Below are positions 12,501-27,500 of a stretch of 64,000 bases of DNA, one piece after another; the first letter of the stretch is position 1, and each line of letters starts with the position of its first letter. The notes under the pieces are model-generated. The model did no database searches. It was not told where the DNA came from and was given only the letters and a program-made list of their open reading frames with translations. Both the position numbers and the translations under genes were made by a program. Location: positions 15,474,369 through 15,538,368 of the forward strand of contig CM055837.1 in the NCBI GenBank assembly GCA_029582265.1, written 5' to 3'. This stretch comes from Zoroaster sp. YZ-2022. Its lineage: Eukaryota > Echinodermata > Asteroidea > Forcipulatida > Zoroasteridae.

Positions 12501-15500
12501 CTAATCAACCAACTCTGCCCTCACAGGTACCCATTTAACCCCTGGGTGGAAAGAAACAATTATGGTTAAGTGTCTTGCTCAAGGACACAAGTGTCACGGC
12601 CGGGATTCGAACCCACATTCTGCTGCTAACACCAGAACTTGAGTCCGGTAAGCTAGACCGCTCGGCCACAAATCACACAATCACACAAATCACACCAATC
12701 TCCCTGATCACTCCCTCACTCTGAACAGACAACAGACAATAAAACACAAAGGAATACAAGCAGCGACAATGACTGATGCTGGTTCATTCAACTCAAACAA
12801 GTTTGACAGGTTTTGACCCTTGCAGTCAGAGGAAGGATTTATATAGTACAGTGTAAACAAATATAAAGCTGTAAAAAACTGTGTTAAAGATGTCTCGCCT
12901 ATTGCTCTATTAACTCTAACCCTCCCAAATCCTCCAAAATACTCTTTGCTAAAGTGAAGGATTTTGAAGGATTGGGGTTACATGCTACATGCTCTTTGCT
13001 AAAGTGAAGGATTTTGGAGGATTGAGGTTATTAGGCATACTTGCCTTTCCATGGTACATGTACATCCATGTTTGTTGTAGTGATTGCAAGGTCAGTGCTT
13101 GGGTCAGTGGACACTGTTTATTGCTCCATGCATGCAGGGAGGGTCCCTGGCCATGTACATGTATCACAGATTAGAAACATGTGTGCATACATGTCATGTG
13201 CTTGCTTAACTACTGAAGGATTCTGGAGGATTCAGGTTATGTGTAAGCAAATGGGCCTAGGGAGTTGGGAAGGATTCAGGTTATGTGTAAGCAAATGGGC
13301 CTAGGGAGTTAGGGTTAATAGCAGATTTTGCTATTTAAAACCCTCCTGTGACTGCAAGGGTCAAAACCAGTCTAAATGTTGATATACATGTCAAGGTATA
13401 TCTAGTGCGCTTAAAAGTCGAATACTGTCAAACCTTATGTGTAGATAATGTAAGTACATTTACAGGTCAAAATGAGTCGACCGTTTTTGACTGGTAAAAG
13501 CATTATCTTGTATTGTTGAGGGTAGTCAAAATGACAGTCAAAACCAGTCAAAAATGCCCCTGTGTTGCACAATTGGTTCAACAGTCAAAAACGGTCAGTT
13601 GACTGATTTTGACCACTATAAAGATCTGCTACAGCAGTTATTCTTTAGGGACAAGGGCCAAAGTCATGGTACAGCCAAGACTTTGAGAAGCCCGGCCAGG
13701 CCCAGGCTTTTCCCCTGCCTACTGGCCTATATAATGAGCTCTGCTTGCCTGGGCTAGGCCCTCCAGAAGCCCAGGTTATGTTGATTGGCAGGTACTATAT
13801 TGTTACAGGATTATGACTCACAAAAGACAGATTAGGAGGCCAGGTAGCCTAGGCCTGGCCAGGCTTCTCAAAGGCTTAGCTGTACCATGACTTTGGCCCT
13901 TATCCCTTAGGGCCGTTTTTTCCATTTGGTTACTTTGCATTTCTGCCTACCATGTGGTATCATTTCATGTTTTGACCACATTTCTCTAAACAGCGCTAAC
14001 TTCGTCTTACCTTTGAAAAGTTCAATGACACCGGTGAAGTATCTCGGAAGCAATTTCTCAAATACCCTGAACGAGTTCTCCAAGTCCTCGAGGATTCCCA
14101 CGGCTATGAAGTGGTCCTTCACATTCTGTTTGGCTCGATCCAATGCCCACTGGGACGGCTGCCTGTTCTCACATAGGAAGGAATAACGGAAAGGCGTAAG
14201 GTGTGGAAACCGGGAAAGAGAAACAGAGGAATAGATGATGAAGCAGTTTGCCCGTAAGGTTTCCTGCCAAGGCGTGTCTGCAGACTCTGCAGGAAATCCT
14301 AATCCCTTATTAATAATAATATTTCATTCTTATATAGCGCATTTTAAATAATATCCCAATGTGCTTTACATTACTTCCCCTGGTCACTGTGCCAATATCA
14401 TTCTTGTAATCTTTCTCAGCTCCCCGGGGAGTATGCAACCCATTATGTGCAACCTTATTTGGCATTGCAGGGCTAATCAAACACACAGAAACAATTACGG
14501 TAAAGTGTCTTGCTCAAGGACACATGTACAAGTACATGTACCAAGGTTGAAACACTATGAATGGGAAAAATGTCTGAAAAGCTGTTGTAAGGGACAGCAT
14601 GCTGGTACAATGGAGCTTAAGTAACAGACTTTTCTGAAACCACCTAAGCTGGATAATATCTGGGACATTAAAATGTCTGAAATAAAGTCTTGGATTAAGT
14701 TTCAGACATTCTTCCTAGAAAGTGAGTCCAAATGTGACCAGATCCTATAAAATTAGCCTTAGGCCTCCCAACAAAGTCTCCGGTTTCTGCGCTTGTCACC
14801 TCAGACCTGTGCATTGGCATTTTAAGTTTTCTTTTTTTGGCTATAAATCGACGTCCAACTGCAGCCAAAATTGCTGGATCGATTGGAATTCCACCGTGCT
14901 GTGTTTTAAACGACTTTTTCACACAGGGGTATGTATCTTTGCCCGATTTGTGAGGAAAAAAAAAAAAAAAAAAAAAATGCCGACTGAAAATTTATTCTGG
15001 ACCAACCCTTGTTCTGGTACCTTTGATGCTTCATTTGCCGACTGAGGCTCTAAATGCCGACTGAAAAAAATTATCGGGGGTGTCACACCCCCCCACAAAA
15101 CCCCCGCTCGCTACGGGCCTGAATTGCAGCCAAAATTGCTGGATCGATTGGAATTCAGCCGCACTTTTTCACATTAAGGGTATGAAGGTTTGCCTAATTT
15201 GTGCGGCCTCTCTTAGCCACCATACTTTATATATGGAAAATTTGTATCACGTATTTCACTGGTTGGCAAAAAAGATTACCCCCCCCCCCAAAAAAAAGCG
15301 CATCACCACACCGATTTTGAAGCCGACCTATGACCAGAAACTGGAATTTTTTTTGGCCTTAATAAGGACATTTGTTCACTTCAAGATTTGGTGAACTCAG
15401 TATTAAAAACCAGCACGTTGTCATCTAAAGTTATCTACAAAACACAGTCTCCTGACGATGACTAGAGCATGCAAATCAAAACGTAGAGAAGACCTATACA

Positions 15501-18500
15501 GTTCTTATCAGAACCACAATCTTACTTCAAGATCATTGAGATTCAAACCACATGGTATTACCATATTGCAAATATCAATATCTTGTGAATTATTAGTCAA
15601 AACCAGTCAAAAATGCCCCTATGTGCACAGTTGGTTCAACAGTCAAAAACGGTCAGTTGACTGGTTTTGGTGTCATATTTATTTATGTCTGAAAAGTTTG
15701 AATTTTAATCTTGCTCATCAGACTGCTCATCAGGCACATAAATCATTCCTGAAACCATCTCAACTCCCTGGGGAGTATACAGCTCAATTGCTGCCATTAC
15801 AGCGCATATAGGGCTAATCAAACAACAACCAACTCTGCCCTCACAGGTACCCATTTACCCCTGGGTGGAGAGAAGCAATTATGGTAAATTGTCTTGCTCA
15901 AGGACATAAACACCATGGTCCAAAAAGTGTGAAATATAATCCACTGTGGTGTTGGGATTAAGAAAGGTGCTAGCTGCCTTTTGTAAACAAAACTCTTTCA
16001 AAATCTAGATATGTGGAGTGGCATGGTTGAGTGGTTTAGTGCATCGGATTTGTGTTCTGATGGCTGAGTCATCAGAATGTGGGTTCGAATACCAGCCGCG
16101 ACCATGGTGCTTGTGTCCTTGAGGCAAGATACTTTACCATAATTGCTTCTCTCCACCCAGGGGTAAATGGGTACTTATGAGGGCAGAGTTGGTTGTTGTG
16201 TTTGATTAGCCCTATATGCGCTGAAATGGCAGCAATTGAACTGTATACTCCCCAGGGAGCTGAGATGGTTTCAGGAATGATTGATGCGCCTGATGAGCAT
16301 TCTGATGAGCAAGATTAAAATTCAGACTTTTCAGACATATTTTATGTAATTAGCATGTGCATGAAGACACATGATGTAAATTTATCTTAAAAATTATTAT
16401 TCGGCGACTGCAGGCAATAAAGCATGCAAACCAGGGATAATATGCGTAGTCCCTTAACAATGACCCTGTGGTAGCTGCTGTTGGAGTGCATAGCGCCCTC
16501 TGTAGGCCGTGACCACAGTCGATAGGTCAACAGCATGATTGTAATGATGTATGTCACACCATGGAGGAAGAAAACAGAAGGAGTCACAACGAAGGCATAT
16601 CAAAGGTTCAATGTCTTTTGCCGTGGTCGTAAAATTTCTAAGCCAGCGCTAATCGTTTAATCCGATTATCGAGGAGAACTACAGCCAGGCTTTCTTTGCA
16701 CATGCGCATTGCGCATTGCTGACGCTGCTGTCCTATTGCACTACACGGAAGGCTGGCTCCCGATCCAACTCGACCTACTAATCCAACACTGCAATATCTT
16801 CATTGCACAGCATCGCACAAATATGAGGATTGAAATGATAAAAAGCTAAACAACACGTCTTTGAATGTGACAATTTGTTGGCTTCCGGAGATCACCGGAA
16901 ATATCCTTAAAAAAAGTTGCTAAAAAGACACTTTATTGTAACATCTGAATGTTATATTTACCGTAAGTCAGCTTCGATTCGCCAACCGACGATCAAAACA
17001 CCAAAATACTCGTGGAAAAATCGCTATTGAAGACAATGAACTGCGCAATATAAAAGCTCATGAAAAGTAGTGCGTGATAATGCTTTGTGTTTATTCGCTT
17101 GCTACAGATTTCTACCCTCCAATTATGTATGCTGGTCGCGAGCAGGCCGAGCGGCAAAAGACATTGTACACAAGGGGATTATCGCGGTCGTTAAACTTGT
17201 AAGCGCAGTGGGTGGCCGTAACGTATTTCCAATGGGCCACTCCGAAGTGCTAATTGGTTATGAGATAAGAGGCTGGGCGATGTGACTCCTTCTGTTTTCT
17301 TCCTCCATGGTCACACATACTGCTTCTGCATGCAGCTGCCATTACAATGTACACAAAATACGTCGAAATTATAAGGCTTATAACGTTATGATCAATGCTT
17401 ATTGTATGCAATCTTAAGGGAACACGGTCAAAGTCGTGGTACAGGCAAGCCTATTGATACTAAAAGTGTACATTTTATACACACAACAGCGGAATTTCCT
17501 TTGAAGTCTCCACCAAATGTAGTCTGCTTTGGGCTAGGCCGTCCAGAAGCCCGGCGAAGAACATATTTTTTTTTTATCTAACCAGAAATGTATCTTTGAT
17601 ATTCTTTCCCTCAATAATTTATCTGTGACGTATTGACACTGATGTTTCTGTTTTCACAGGACAATTAATTGTTTGGACTTAGAAAAGATTGAAGTTGCAA
17701 CTCATTCATGTGATTTTTTTAACCGTATATTCGTAAGCAATATCTTAACCCTAACCCTCCAGGGTATTTTGGCTAGAATCCCTGCCAGACGCATCAGATT
17801 GCATCGTTTGTCAAAGTGACTTGGCTGCCCAGTGCAGCAAGATCCATCAGGTCACAAATCTCAAGGCCGAACTGCCTCAGAGTCTGTGGTCACCAAACGC
17901 AGCAGGATACAACTCTGGCATTGTTCAATGGGACCAGCTCTCAATAGCCTCAGACTTGGCTGCTTCTGCACTGGTGTTGACAGCTGAATGCATCAAAGTG
18001 CACCAGACTTTTCCACCTGATGCACTGTGCTGCGTCTGGCAGGGTTAGGGTTAAAGTTTTCAATTCGACTCCCTGCCACCAGACAACACCAAAACAAGTA
18101 AAAATAAATGTAACATACAATTCTCAAAATACGGTTTAATTTTTAAAATGTGGATATATGCCAAAATCTTACCTGCATGCTTTCTGCTGACCACAGAAGA
18201 ATGGGATGATGTAAAAACTTCCCTTCTCAGTACATTCCTTATGAGAATGTAAGATGCACTCTGTGACAGACTACAACAAAGAGGGCAGTATTCAGTTGTA
18301 AAGTGGTCAAAAAAACGAAAGGAAAAGAATCCTGAAAAATGGTTTGCGGGCCTGGGTCTCCTTTTGGTCTTGAGGAATAAGCCTCCTGAACCTCCTGGAT
18401 GTTTAACTTTTGACTCTCTACATCCCAAGAAACTAGAAGTTTGGACACAACACAGGCTACTTCTTTTCTTTCAAGAACATTTTGAGGCAAAGGGAGATTT

Positions 18501-21500
18501 GTAAAAAATCCCGAAATCAGGAAAAATCCTGAGAAACCACAAGCCTGTCTATTTATTACATACAAGAACAATGTACTCGGACCATTCGTGGCATTGTTAT
18601 TCCATAGACTGACGCGCAAGTCCTTGCAAAGAAGAAGTGCATCCTGGTTAACACATACTGTACGCATTTAATGCGCACTGTAAACATGCCTTTAAAGAGA
18701 ATGGATTTATGCAACTCTTTTTTTCCTCAATTTTTTGTTTATAGAAAATAATTAAAAAACACAAAACAGAAATGGGAAATTCACATTTTTGGGACACTTA
18801 AAACACTTCAAAGTGTGCTAGATGTTAAGGCACCCCCATGTGATCACGTTTCATCCAATCAGATTGTCTAAACTGTATTTGGCATTTATGAATTCCTTAC
18901 ATAAGAGAAGGATATCAAATGATATATGACATAAAAATAGCAACTTTACGTTAAAGTTTTTCCAATGGTTGTGATTTATTTTAAGGCCTGAAACCCACCA
19001 AAAAGTGTTTCAATATGAATGGACATGCAGGCTTATACTAGAACCAATTTGAGTTGATTTATTTTATTTTTTTATTTATTTTTTCACCCTCAAATTTCCA
19101 TAAAAATTGGACGGAAAAAGTTACCTCACTTTTCCTTCCATTTGTTGATGGAAATTTTAGGGTAATTAAAAAAATAATAGTAATAATCAACTCAAATTAT
19201 CTTTAGGATAAGCATGCATGTCTATTCAAATATTGAAAGTCTTTTTGGGTGGTTTCAGATGTAAAAAAAAAAAATTACAACCATTAGAAAAACTGCTAAC
19301 GTGACGGTAGGAAAGTGGCCCCCTTTATTGTGTTTTATGTCATATGTATTCACACCCATTGGTTCCAGTACTAGCGTGTTTGTTATGGGAAACCAGAGGA
19401 AGCCTTAGCCACCAATAATCAAAAATAATAGCTTTATTTAGTGATGGCAGCCATGTCACCTAAAGCCGGGCTACCAGAGTAAACCCCTACACTGGTACGA
19501 TAAGTGTAATTATGGATTCTTTGACGTGCACTGCGGCCAATTTCACAGAACTGCTAAGCAGAGAATTTTGCTAAGCAAATATTGTTGCTAAGCAACATAA
19601 AACAGACTACCAGCCAAAATGCATACATTTTGTATGAAATTTTGGCTGGTAACCAAATAAATTAGCTAAAATATTTTTTCTGCTTCGCATCTGTATGAGA
19701 TTGGGCCCGGATGTTTCTAGCACACAGGACCTAGCGTTTAATGTCCCATCCAAAGAATGAAGCAATGATATGGTTAAGCGTCTTGCTGAAGGACACAAGC
19801 GGCGTGACCGGTCACGCCAGGATTCGAGCCCACTTTCTGACGCCACCAGAGTCCGATGCACTAGACCGCTCGGCCACGACACTCCACAAGACTGTCAAGA
19901 TGGCGCTTAATCGAAAACCTTACCCTATATTTCTCTTCTTCGTTTCCTTTGAAGTGTTGACTGCTCTTTCCGTCTCCGAATCGTCTGAAGTAGTAAGCTG
20001 ACACCATGCGTGAAAGTGGATCTCGAATGATGTTAATATAAGCTGGTTGCTTTGCATGATACCTACAGGTTTCAAATGAATGAGGGTAATTTATGAGAAA
20101 CAAATTTTTCATGACAATGTTTCATTTTGAAATAAACCTTACACAGACCAATATTTTTTCTGTAGTGTACATATGTATTAATCCTAACAACCCCAAGTCC
20201 ATCAAAATCCACCCCTTGGTTTTGCTTGATTCTGGTGGATTTAGTATTGTACATGTATAGCCCAGTGAATAGAGCATGATGCCATGTGTACCAAATCCAT
20301 CAAACTCCACCGGCTGCTTTTGTTGGATTCAGGACTGTGTATAGCCAAGCCATGGATGCTTCGCATTTGCTACTGTACCAATGTGTACCAAATCCATCAA
20401 ACTCCACCGGCTGCTTTTGTTGGATTCAGGACTGTGTATAGCCAAGCCATGGATACTTTTCATTTGCCACTGCACCAATGTGTACCAAATCCATCAAACT
20501 CCACCGGCTGCTTTTGTTGGATTCAGGACTGTGTATAGCCAAGCCATGGATACTTTTCATTTGCCACTGTACCAATGTGTACCAAATCCATCAAACTCCA
20601 CCGGCTGCTTTTGTTGGATTCAGGACTGTGTATAGCCAAGCCATGGATACTTTTCATTTGCCACTGTACCAATGTGTACCAAATCCATCAAACTCCACCG
20701 GCTGCTTTTGTTGGATTCAGGACTGTATATAATAATAATAGTGGCTTCTTGTATAGCGCACAAATCCATCACGTAGTGACACTCATGGCGCTCAACAAAA
20801 TTAAATAATAGGATTAGAGTGTAAACAGATAGGTTTTGAGTAATTGTTTGAAAGAACTGGTTGAAGAAGCTTGGCGAAGGAAGAGGGGAAGACTGTTCCA
20901 AAGAGTAGGGCCATGGATGCTTTGCATTTGCTACTGTACCAACTCCATCAAAGTCCAACAACTGGGTGACTTTTTAGTGCATGTCAATTGATTTTGGTGG
21001 ATGCAGGAGGGTTTCTAGTGAAAATATCTATGGGGGTTAGGATTAATGTTGTCATGTTGCTGTATTTGAAACCCTCAACATATATTTTTTAACTTTACAA
21101 CAATGGTAGGCTTGGAAGGCTTTTCACTTTTAGAAATCAAAACACATACATCTTTGAATTGAATGTTTAAGATGAAAATATATTTTGGAGAAAACAAAAA
21201 AGATGTTTCAACACTCAATGCATCAAGTCTGCAACAAGATTTCTATTTGATGGTAGTAAGACATTTAAATTGAATATTGCTTTGGCAACATTAAACGTTG
21301 TGGTTTCATTTGTTGCTCATATGGGGTATGTCATGGCCGAGCGGAGTAACGTATCAGACTTGTGTTCTGATGGCTTAGTCATTAGAATGTGGGTTCGAAT
21401 CCTGGCTGTGACCATGGTACTAATGTCCCTGTGTCCCATGGAGTGTCGTGGCCGAGCGGTCTAGCTTACCGGACTCAAGTTCTGATGTTAACAGCAGAAT

Positions 21501-24500
21501 GTGGGTTCGAATCCCGGCCGTGACACTTGTGTCCTTGAGCAAGACACTTAACCATAATTGCTTCTCTCCACCCAGGGGTTAAATGGGTACCTGTGAGGGC
21601 AGAGTTGGTTGATTAGCCCTATATGCGCTGTAATGGCAGCAATTGAGCTGTATACTCCCCAGGGAGCTGAGATGGTTTCAGGAATGATTTATATGATTTA
21701 TGAGCCTTATGAGCAGGGGATAATGATATAATGCGCCTTGAGCACCACTTAGTTGGTGGATACGTGCGCTATATAAGTCCACACATTATTATTATTATAA
21801 TTATGTGTAAGACACTTTACTGTTCATTGCTTCTCTTTACCCAGGATTATAAATGGGTACTTGTGAGGTAGAGGTTGATACTGTGTTTGAAAAATGTGAA
21901 GTGCTGCATCAGCTTGGACCTGTATACTCCCCATGGAGTTGAGCAAGTTTTAGGATCGATTTTGGCCCAATGACCAGGGTCTAATTTCTTAGAGCCACTG
22001 AGCAGCCAATTTCTTGCTTACTGTGCTCTTTGTAAAAAATCCTGAAATCCGGAAACATCCTGAGAAATCACAGGCCTGCTCTTGGTCCACTTTTTTCCCC
22101 CTGGGTCAAATGGTTCAAAGTTCAAAGGTCATGAAATGATTGACTTATTTATCAATGGAAAGCATTGGTGACAATGAGAGGAAAAAGTGTGTTGAATTAA
22201 CACGTATTCACCCTATGGTGTCTTAAACAAGATTGTGTAAATAAAACATAATAAACTCACTCAGAAAAGTTAACAAAATGAAGATGTCTTTGGAAGAGAT
22301 ATGGAGTCTTTACTCTGTCCAGGGACTTCACAATATACTTCTGCAAATGGTAATGGTACAAAAGTATACTAATCAAAACAATTTAGGGAACACCGGATTT
22401 TTAACATCAAATAGGTTTGAAATGTTCCATGAACCGGGATTTTCATTTGCAACCCCCTCTCTCTTTCAGTAGTCATGTCATGAAATGTGTAATCACTACA
22501 TGCATCCTTTATCATCTGTTTCATTGTGCAGTTGTTTCTCATCAATTCTGTGAAACATTGTGTTTATCTGAAATAAATGATCTTGCTTTAACTGAGATTA
22601 TTCCGGTGTTCCCTAAATTGTTTTGAGTAGTATATTATTGAATACAAGTTAGGCATACTAATATGGGGACTTGTGTATTTACAACCATTCATACATGTAT
22701 ATGCCCAAGACAGTTCAGACAATCGATTGGACAAAACTTAATCACCAGTAATTTTCAGTCACTGTGTTCATCTTAAACTAGGACACCGATTCCATGCCCT
22801 GTTGAAAGTCTGCGAGTGACGCTCTAGTCCCTTTAAAAATGACATATTAACGTACGGCGAAAAATCAAAACAGTTGTTTATCACCCAACTCAAGACTTTA
22901 ATAAATTAACCCTAACCCTCTAGGTATTCTGGCTAGGAACCTTCTTGAATCCTCCAGTGCACTTTTGGAAACATGCCCTTATCTTCAAAATGCACTATGC
23001 ATTTTTGGTGATCTTTCATATTCAGCACTTATGGCCTGTACTTCTTGCCAGGTAGTAATTTTGCCCCATTTGAAGAGGTGCAAGTACCAGTTTCCAACAG
23101 TGCTGAATTTTCCCCAAAAAGTGCCCCTTGGAGGATTTTGATGGATATGCGGTTAAAGCAAATTGCGGTACCCACTGCTATAGTGGATTCTAGCCAGCTT
23201 ATTGTCACTGGGCAAGCTCTGTGATCGAGTGGTTAAGACATCGGCACCAGTAAGCAGGAGGTTGTGGGTTCCAATCCCTCCCGAGTCACCTGTGGAGTTC
23301 TTCCATAGACAGTTGGAAAGCACTAAGTATACAGTGCTATTTACAAGTGTACAGGACAAAAATCTATAAATTATTTATCACCCGACACATAATAATAATA
23401 ATAATGTGGACTTATATAGCGCACGTATCCACCAAACTGGTGCTCAAGGCGCATTATATTATTAACCCTGCTCATCAGGCTCATAAATCATTCCTGAAAC
23501 CATCTCAGCTCCCTGGGGAGTATACAGCTCAATTGCTGCCATTACAGCACATATAGGGCTAATCAAACACAACAACCAACTCTGCCCTCACAGGTACCCA
23601 TTTACCCGTGGGTGGGGAGAAGCAATTATGGTAAAGTGTCTTGCTCAAGGACACAAGTACCCCGGTCGCGGTTGGGATTCGAACCCACATTCTGACGACT
23701 CAGCCATCAGGACACAAATCCGATGCACTAAACCGCTCGACCATGGCACTCCTACATGCATTTAATTAGTTATCATGATTAACTCTTTGCCAGATCAACT
23801 CTTTCTAGAAGTTGATCACTTCTACTCACCTGCCATTCTGGACCAATGGAAGTCATATTGTATACAATCGAGCAGACAAAATTAAAGTTGTTCATAGCCG
23901 ATAAATGACGGAGAATTTCAATTACAGATCTGCTACCACACTTTCCTACTCGGTTGAAAATAATAGCCTCGTTCCTCTGTCAGTAAAACAAAAATAAAAT
24001 AAAAATCATGAATATATTATTTAAAAAAAATAAAAACATATGTAACCCACTCTGGCAAAACCCGAAACTTCTCGGCATTTACCATAATGCGTAATAGTCA
24101 TGAAAAGGTCAAAAACTGACCCTAGGGCCAGGGACCAGTTTGAAATTTTCATGTCACCATATAGAGCATTTTCTCTAGATTTTGATGGAAAATAAAAAGT
24201 CCTGAAACGTTAATTTTCACAATAAATTTGGGAGGTCACTCCGAAAAGTTGGGTCCAAGTTTAGGGTTTTGCCAGAGCCAGATACATTATGCTTATAAAC
24301 ATGTAAATATATTTAAATAAATTCATGTGACCTTGCATCACAAAATGTGTGGGAATCCCCAAATTCCTAGCCTTTAGTCAAGATCCACACAGCAGCCCAA
24401 AACACAATGCCCGAAAAAAGACCACACACATGATGGCGAGTGGCTAAGCCACAATCCCCCTTTAATACCAGTCTTTTCCGATGATGTTACCACTGAATTA

Positions 24501-27500
24501 TTCATAAACCTCCAGCAAAATGAATAATTTATGTATGCAAATTTATTTAAACCAATTACTGTAAGCAAAATGCTGGGGGTTGTCTATATTTAAATAAGTG
24601 ATACCACAACAAACTAGTTACCTAATGCATTATGTAAAATTAACATACACTTATCTCTACCAAATCGGTAGAGAAATATTCAGAAAAACATAAGACCACA
24701 GAACGGACTGGTAAAGGCCTTTGGGGCATCCACTACTCGTGTGCGTGGTCTTTTTTCCTGTGTTGTGTTCTGGGCTGCCACGTTGACCTTGCTTACCAGA
24801 AAAATCTGGTTAGCAGATTGATTTGTTACCAGCCAAACGCTCATAAACAAAAGTGTATGCATTTTGGCTGGTAGACCGTTTAATATTGCTTAGCAAAAAA
24901 TATTTGCTTAGCAAAATTCTCTGAAAAGGCAGCTCTAAGAAATTGGCCCCAGGGCCCAATTTCATACAGCAGCTAAGCAGCGGATTTTTTGCTTATTGTA
25001 GGTTTTTCATTTCAAACAAATGTAGCCCTGCTAACCGTTAAGTATAGAGAACGGCACGCTAACTTGCTGGCCATGATTGCTAGCAAGTGAGTGACACAAC
25101 AAATTCAAGGTAAACATGCACGCGCCACTCCGAATTTTCTTGCTAACCTGTGATTTTTTTTTGCTATAGTTAGCATGAAAATTTGCTAACCGGTAAGCAA
25201 CGCTGTGAAATTGTACCTAGGTCTTAAATTTTAACAGCCACTTCCTCCTTTGCCCTGAGTTTGGCCTTGGCGACCACTTAATGTCTGATATTCTAATGGA
25301 AGTGCCATTTACTCAGGAAAAAACAACTTGCCCATACAAGAATGACATTCTGCAGGGTTTCATTTAGGATTTGGAAACAACCAGTCCAAAATGAGCTAGT
25401 TGGTGAGTGCAAAGCACTAATTTTGAGCGCCCAAGCCATTACAGTGTGGGGGATAGGCTCCTATAGGACCCTGGAAAGATTTGGATTAGATTCTCTCTCA
25501 TGCAATCTGACGACTTTCCATAAATACCTTTAGATTCAATTAGACTTTAACAGGCTTACTCAAACAAGGACAGACTAGATAATTGACAGTGGACTGTCCT
25601 GGACAGGTAGGCTTGGCAGGTTGGGTTTAAATAGTCCCAACTTGTCCAAACCGATTTTGACCTGTCTTGGGGACAGGTGCGTGGAGATGGGTGGCTAGAT
25701 GAGACCCTGGTCACATGTATTGGCAATACACTAATCCAGAATTAGCCAAAGTCCTCCCTCCCCTCATAATGTGTACTTATATAGCGCATGCATGGATCAA
25801 CCAAACTGGTGCTCAAGGCACCTTTATTACCCCTGCTCATCAGGCTCATAAATCATTCCTGAAACCATCTCAGCTCCCTGGGGAGTATACAGCTCAATTG
25901 CTGCAGTTTTTGGCACATACAGGGCTAATCAAACAACAACCAACTCTGCCCTCACAGGTACCCATTTACTCCTGGGTGGAGAGAAACAATTATGGTAAAG
26001 TGTCTTGCTCAAGGACAGAAGCACTATGGTCACAGTCAGGATTCGAACCCACATTCTGACGACTCAGCCATCAGAACTCAAATCCGATGCACTAAACCGC
26101 TCGACCATGGCACTCCATAACCACAGGACTGGATATCTACATGTACATGGCATGTACATGTATGAGTTGTATATCATTCGACAAGTGCCCCAGAACAATA
26201 ATATTGAAAATTGAGAGCTCTAGACCACCAACCATAGAGCTGGATAGCGTAATAGTTCTTAGAACAACAGTACTTACAGTTATCTGAAGATTACAGGTTC
26301 GGTACAATGTTTTTTGTTCACACCCCAAAAAGTTGAGATTTCTTTTCCCCTTTTGTGTGAATAGTTTGAAATATTGTTTAAAAAAAAATTGATCATAGAT
26401 TTGAATTACTTAACCTTTGTATGTCTCAGGTGCAAACATGTGATTTAAAAAACAAAAGCGAAAATATACATCACCTTCCACTCTTTATTCTCTTTGTCTT
26501 GAATTGGCAGACTTCTATACGATATTGGATCTCTGTCATTCCAAAGATAAAGATTCCTTTTTAACATTGGTTTCAGCGTTTTAATCTGCATCATAGCATC
26601 TCGTATGGTACCCTGAATCACTTTCCTTGTGTTGTCTACTGACTGGTCTCCTGGTATGGCACCCCGTAGCACCATGCCCGTTTTGTTCGTTTGCGACCGG
26701 TGCTTTTCCGCATTAGTCAGGTCCCATGCAGTGTACTTGTTTGATGGGTCTAGTTCCCGCCTCTCTGTTGGGACAGTCTGGATAGATGAGCTCCCAATGT
26801 TCTCTACATCTACATGTATTTCATCAGAGGAACTTCTTGAGTTGCTCCTTGAGAGTGACTTATCTGTTTTGTATCAGAAAAGAACACGGCAAAATTACAA
26901 TTTCTTCTTAAAGGTACGTACAGCATCGGTAAAGCACCTGATAACAAAATAACTTCAGAAATTATTATCCGAAAGTTAATTTGATGTATAGTTAACTCCC
27001 TAAGCCCACTTGCCTACACACAACCTCAATCCTCCAATATCCTTCAGTAGTAAAGCAAGCACAATGACCACTACCACTGGTACCTGTATGCAGACTACAT
27101 GTGTTTCCAATCTGTGATATATGTACATGGCCCAGGGCCAGGGACCCTCCCTGCATGCATGGAGCAATAAACAGTGTCCACTGACCCAAGCACTGACCTT
27201 GCAATCACTACAATAAATCTGGATGTGCATGTACTAAAAGGCAAGTAGGCCTAATAACCTCAATCCTCCAGAATCATTTTTTGGACAGACCAACATGTAC
27301 AGTGTAACCTCAATCCTCCATTTTAGATAGATAGATAGATAGATATAACTTTATTAAATCCACAAATCTGGAAATTACATGTCATCGTCTCTCATTAACA
27401 AAAAATATTAACATTTAAGTTATTAAGATACATCATAAGTCGTATCAAAATTACACATCAAAACATTACCACATCACACAAGCACAAACAAATCCATACA

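Noticed and set aside
13041..13304. Short frames with [17 protein letters not shown] products at 4.6, 13.1, 48.1 and 61.2 kb
   Set aside because: The same peptide recurs because all four sites are copies of the subfamily B transposon core.
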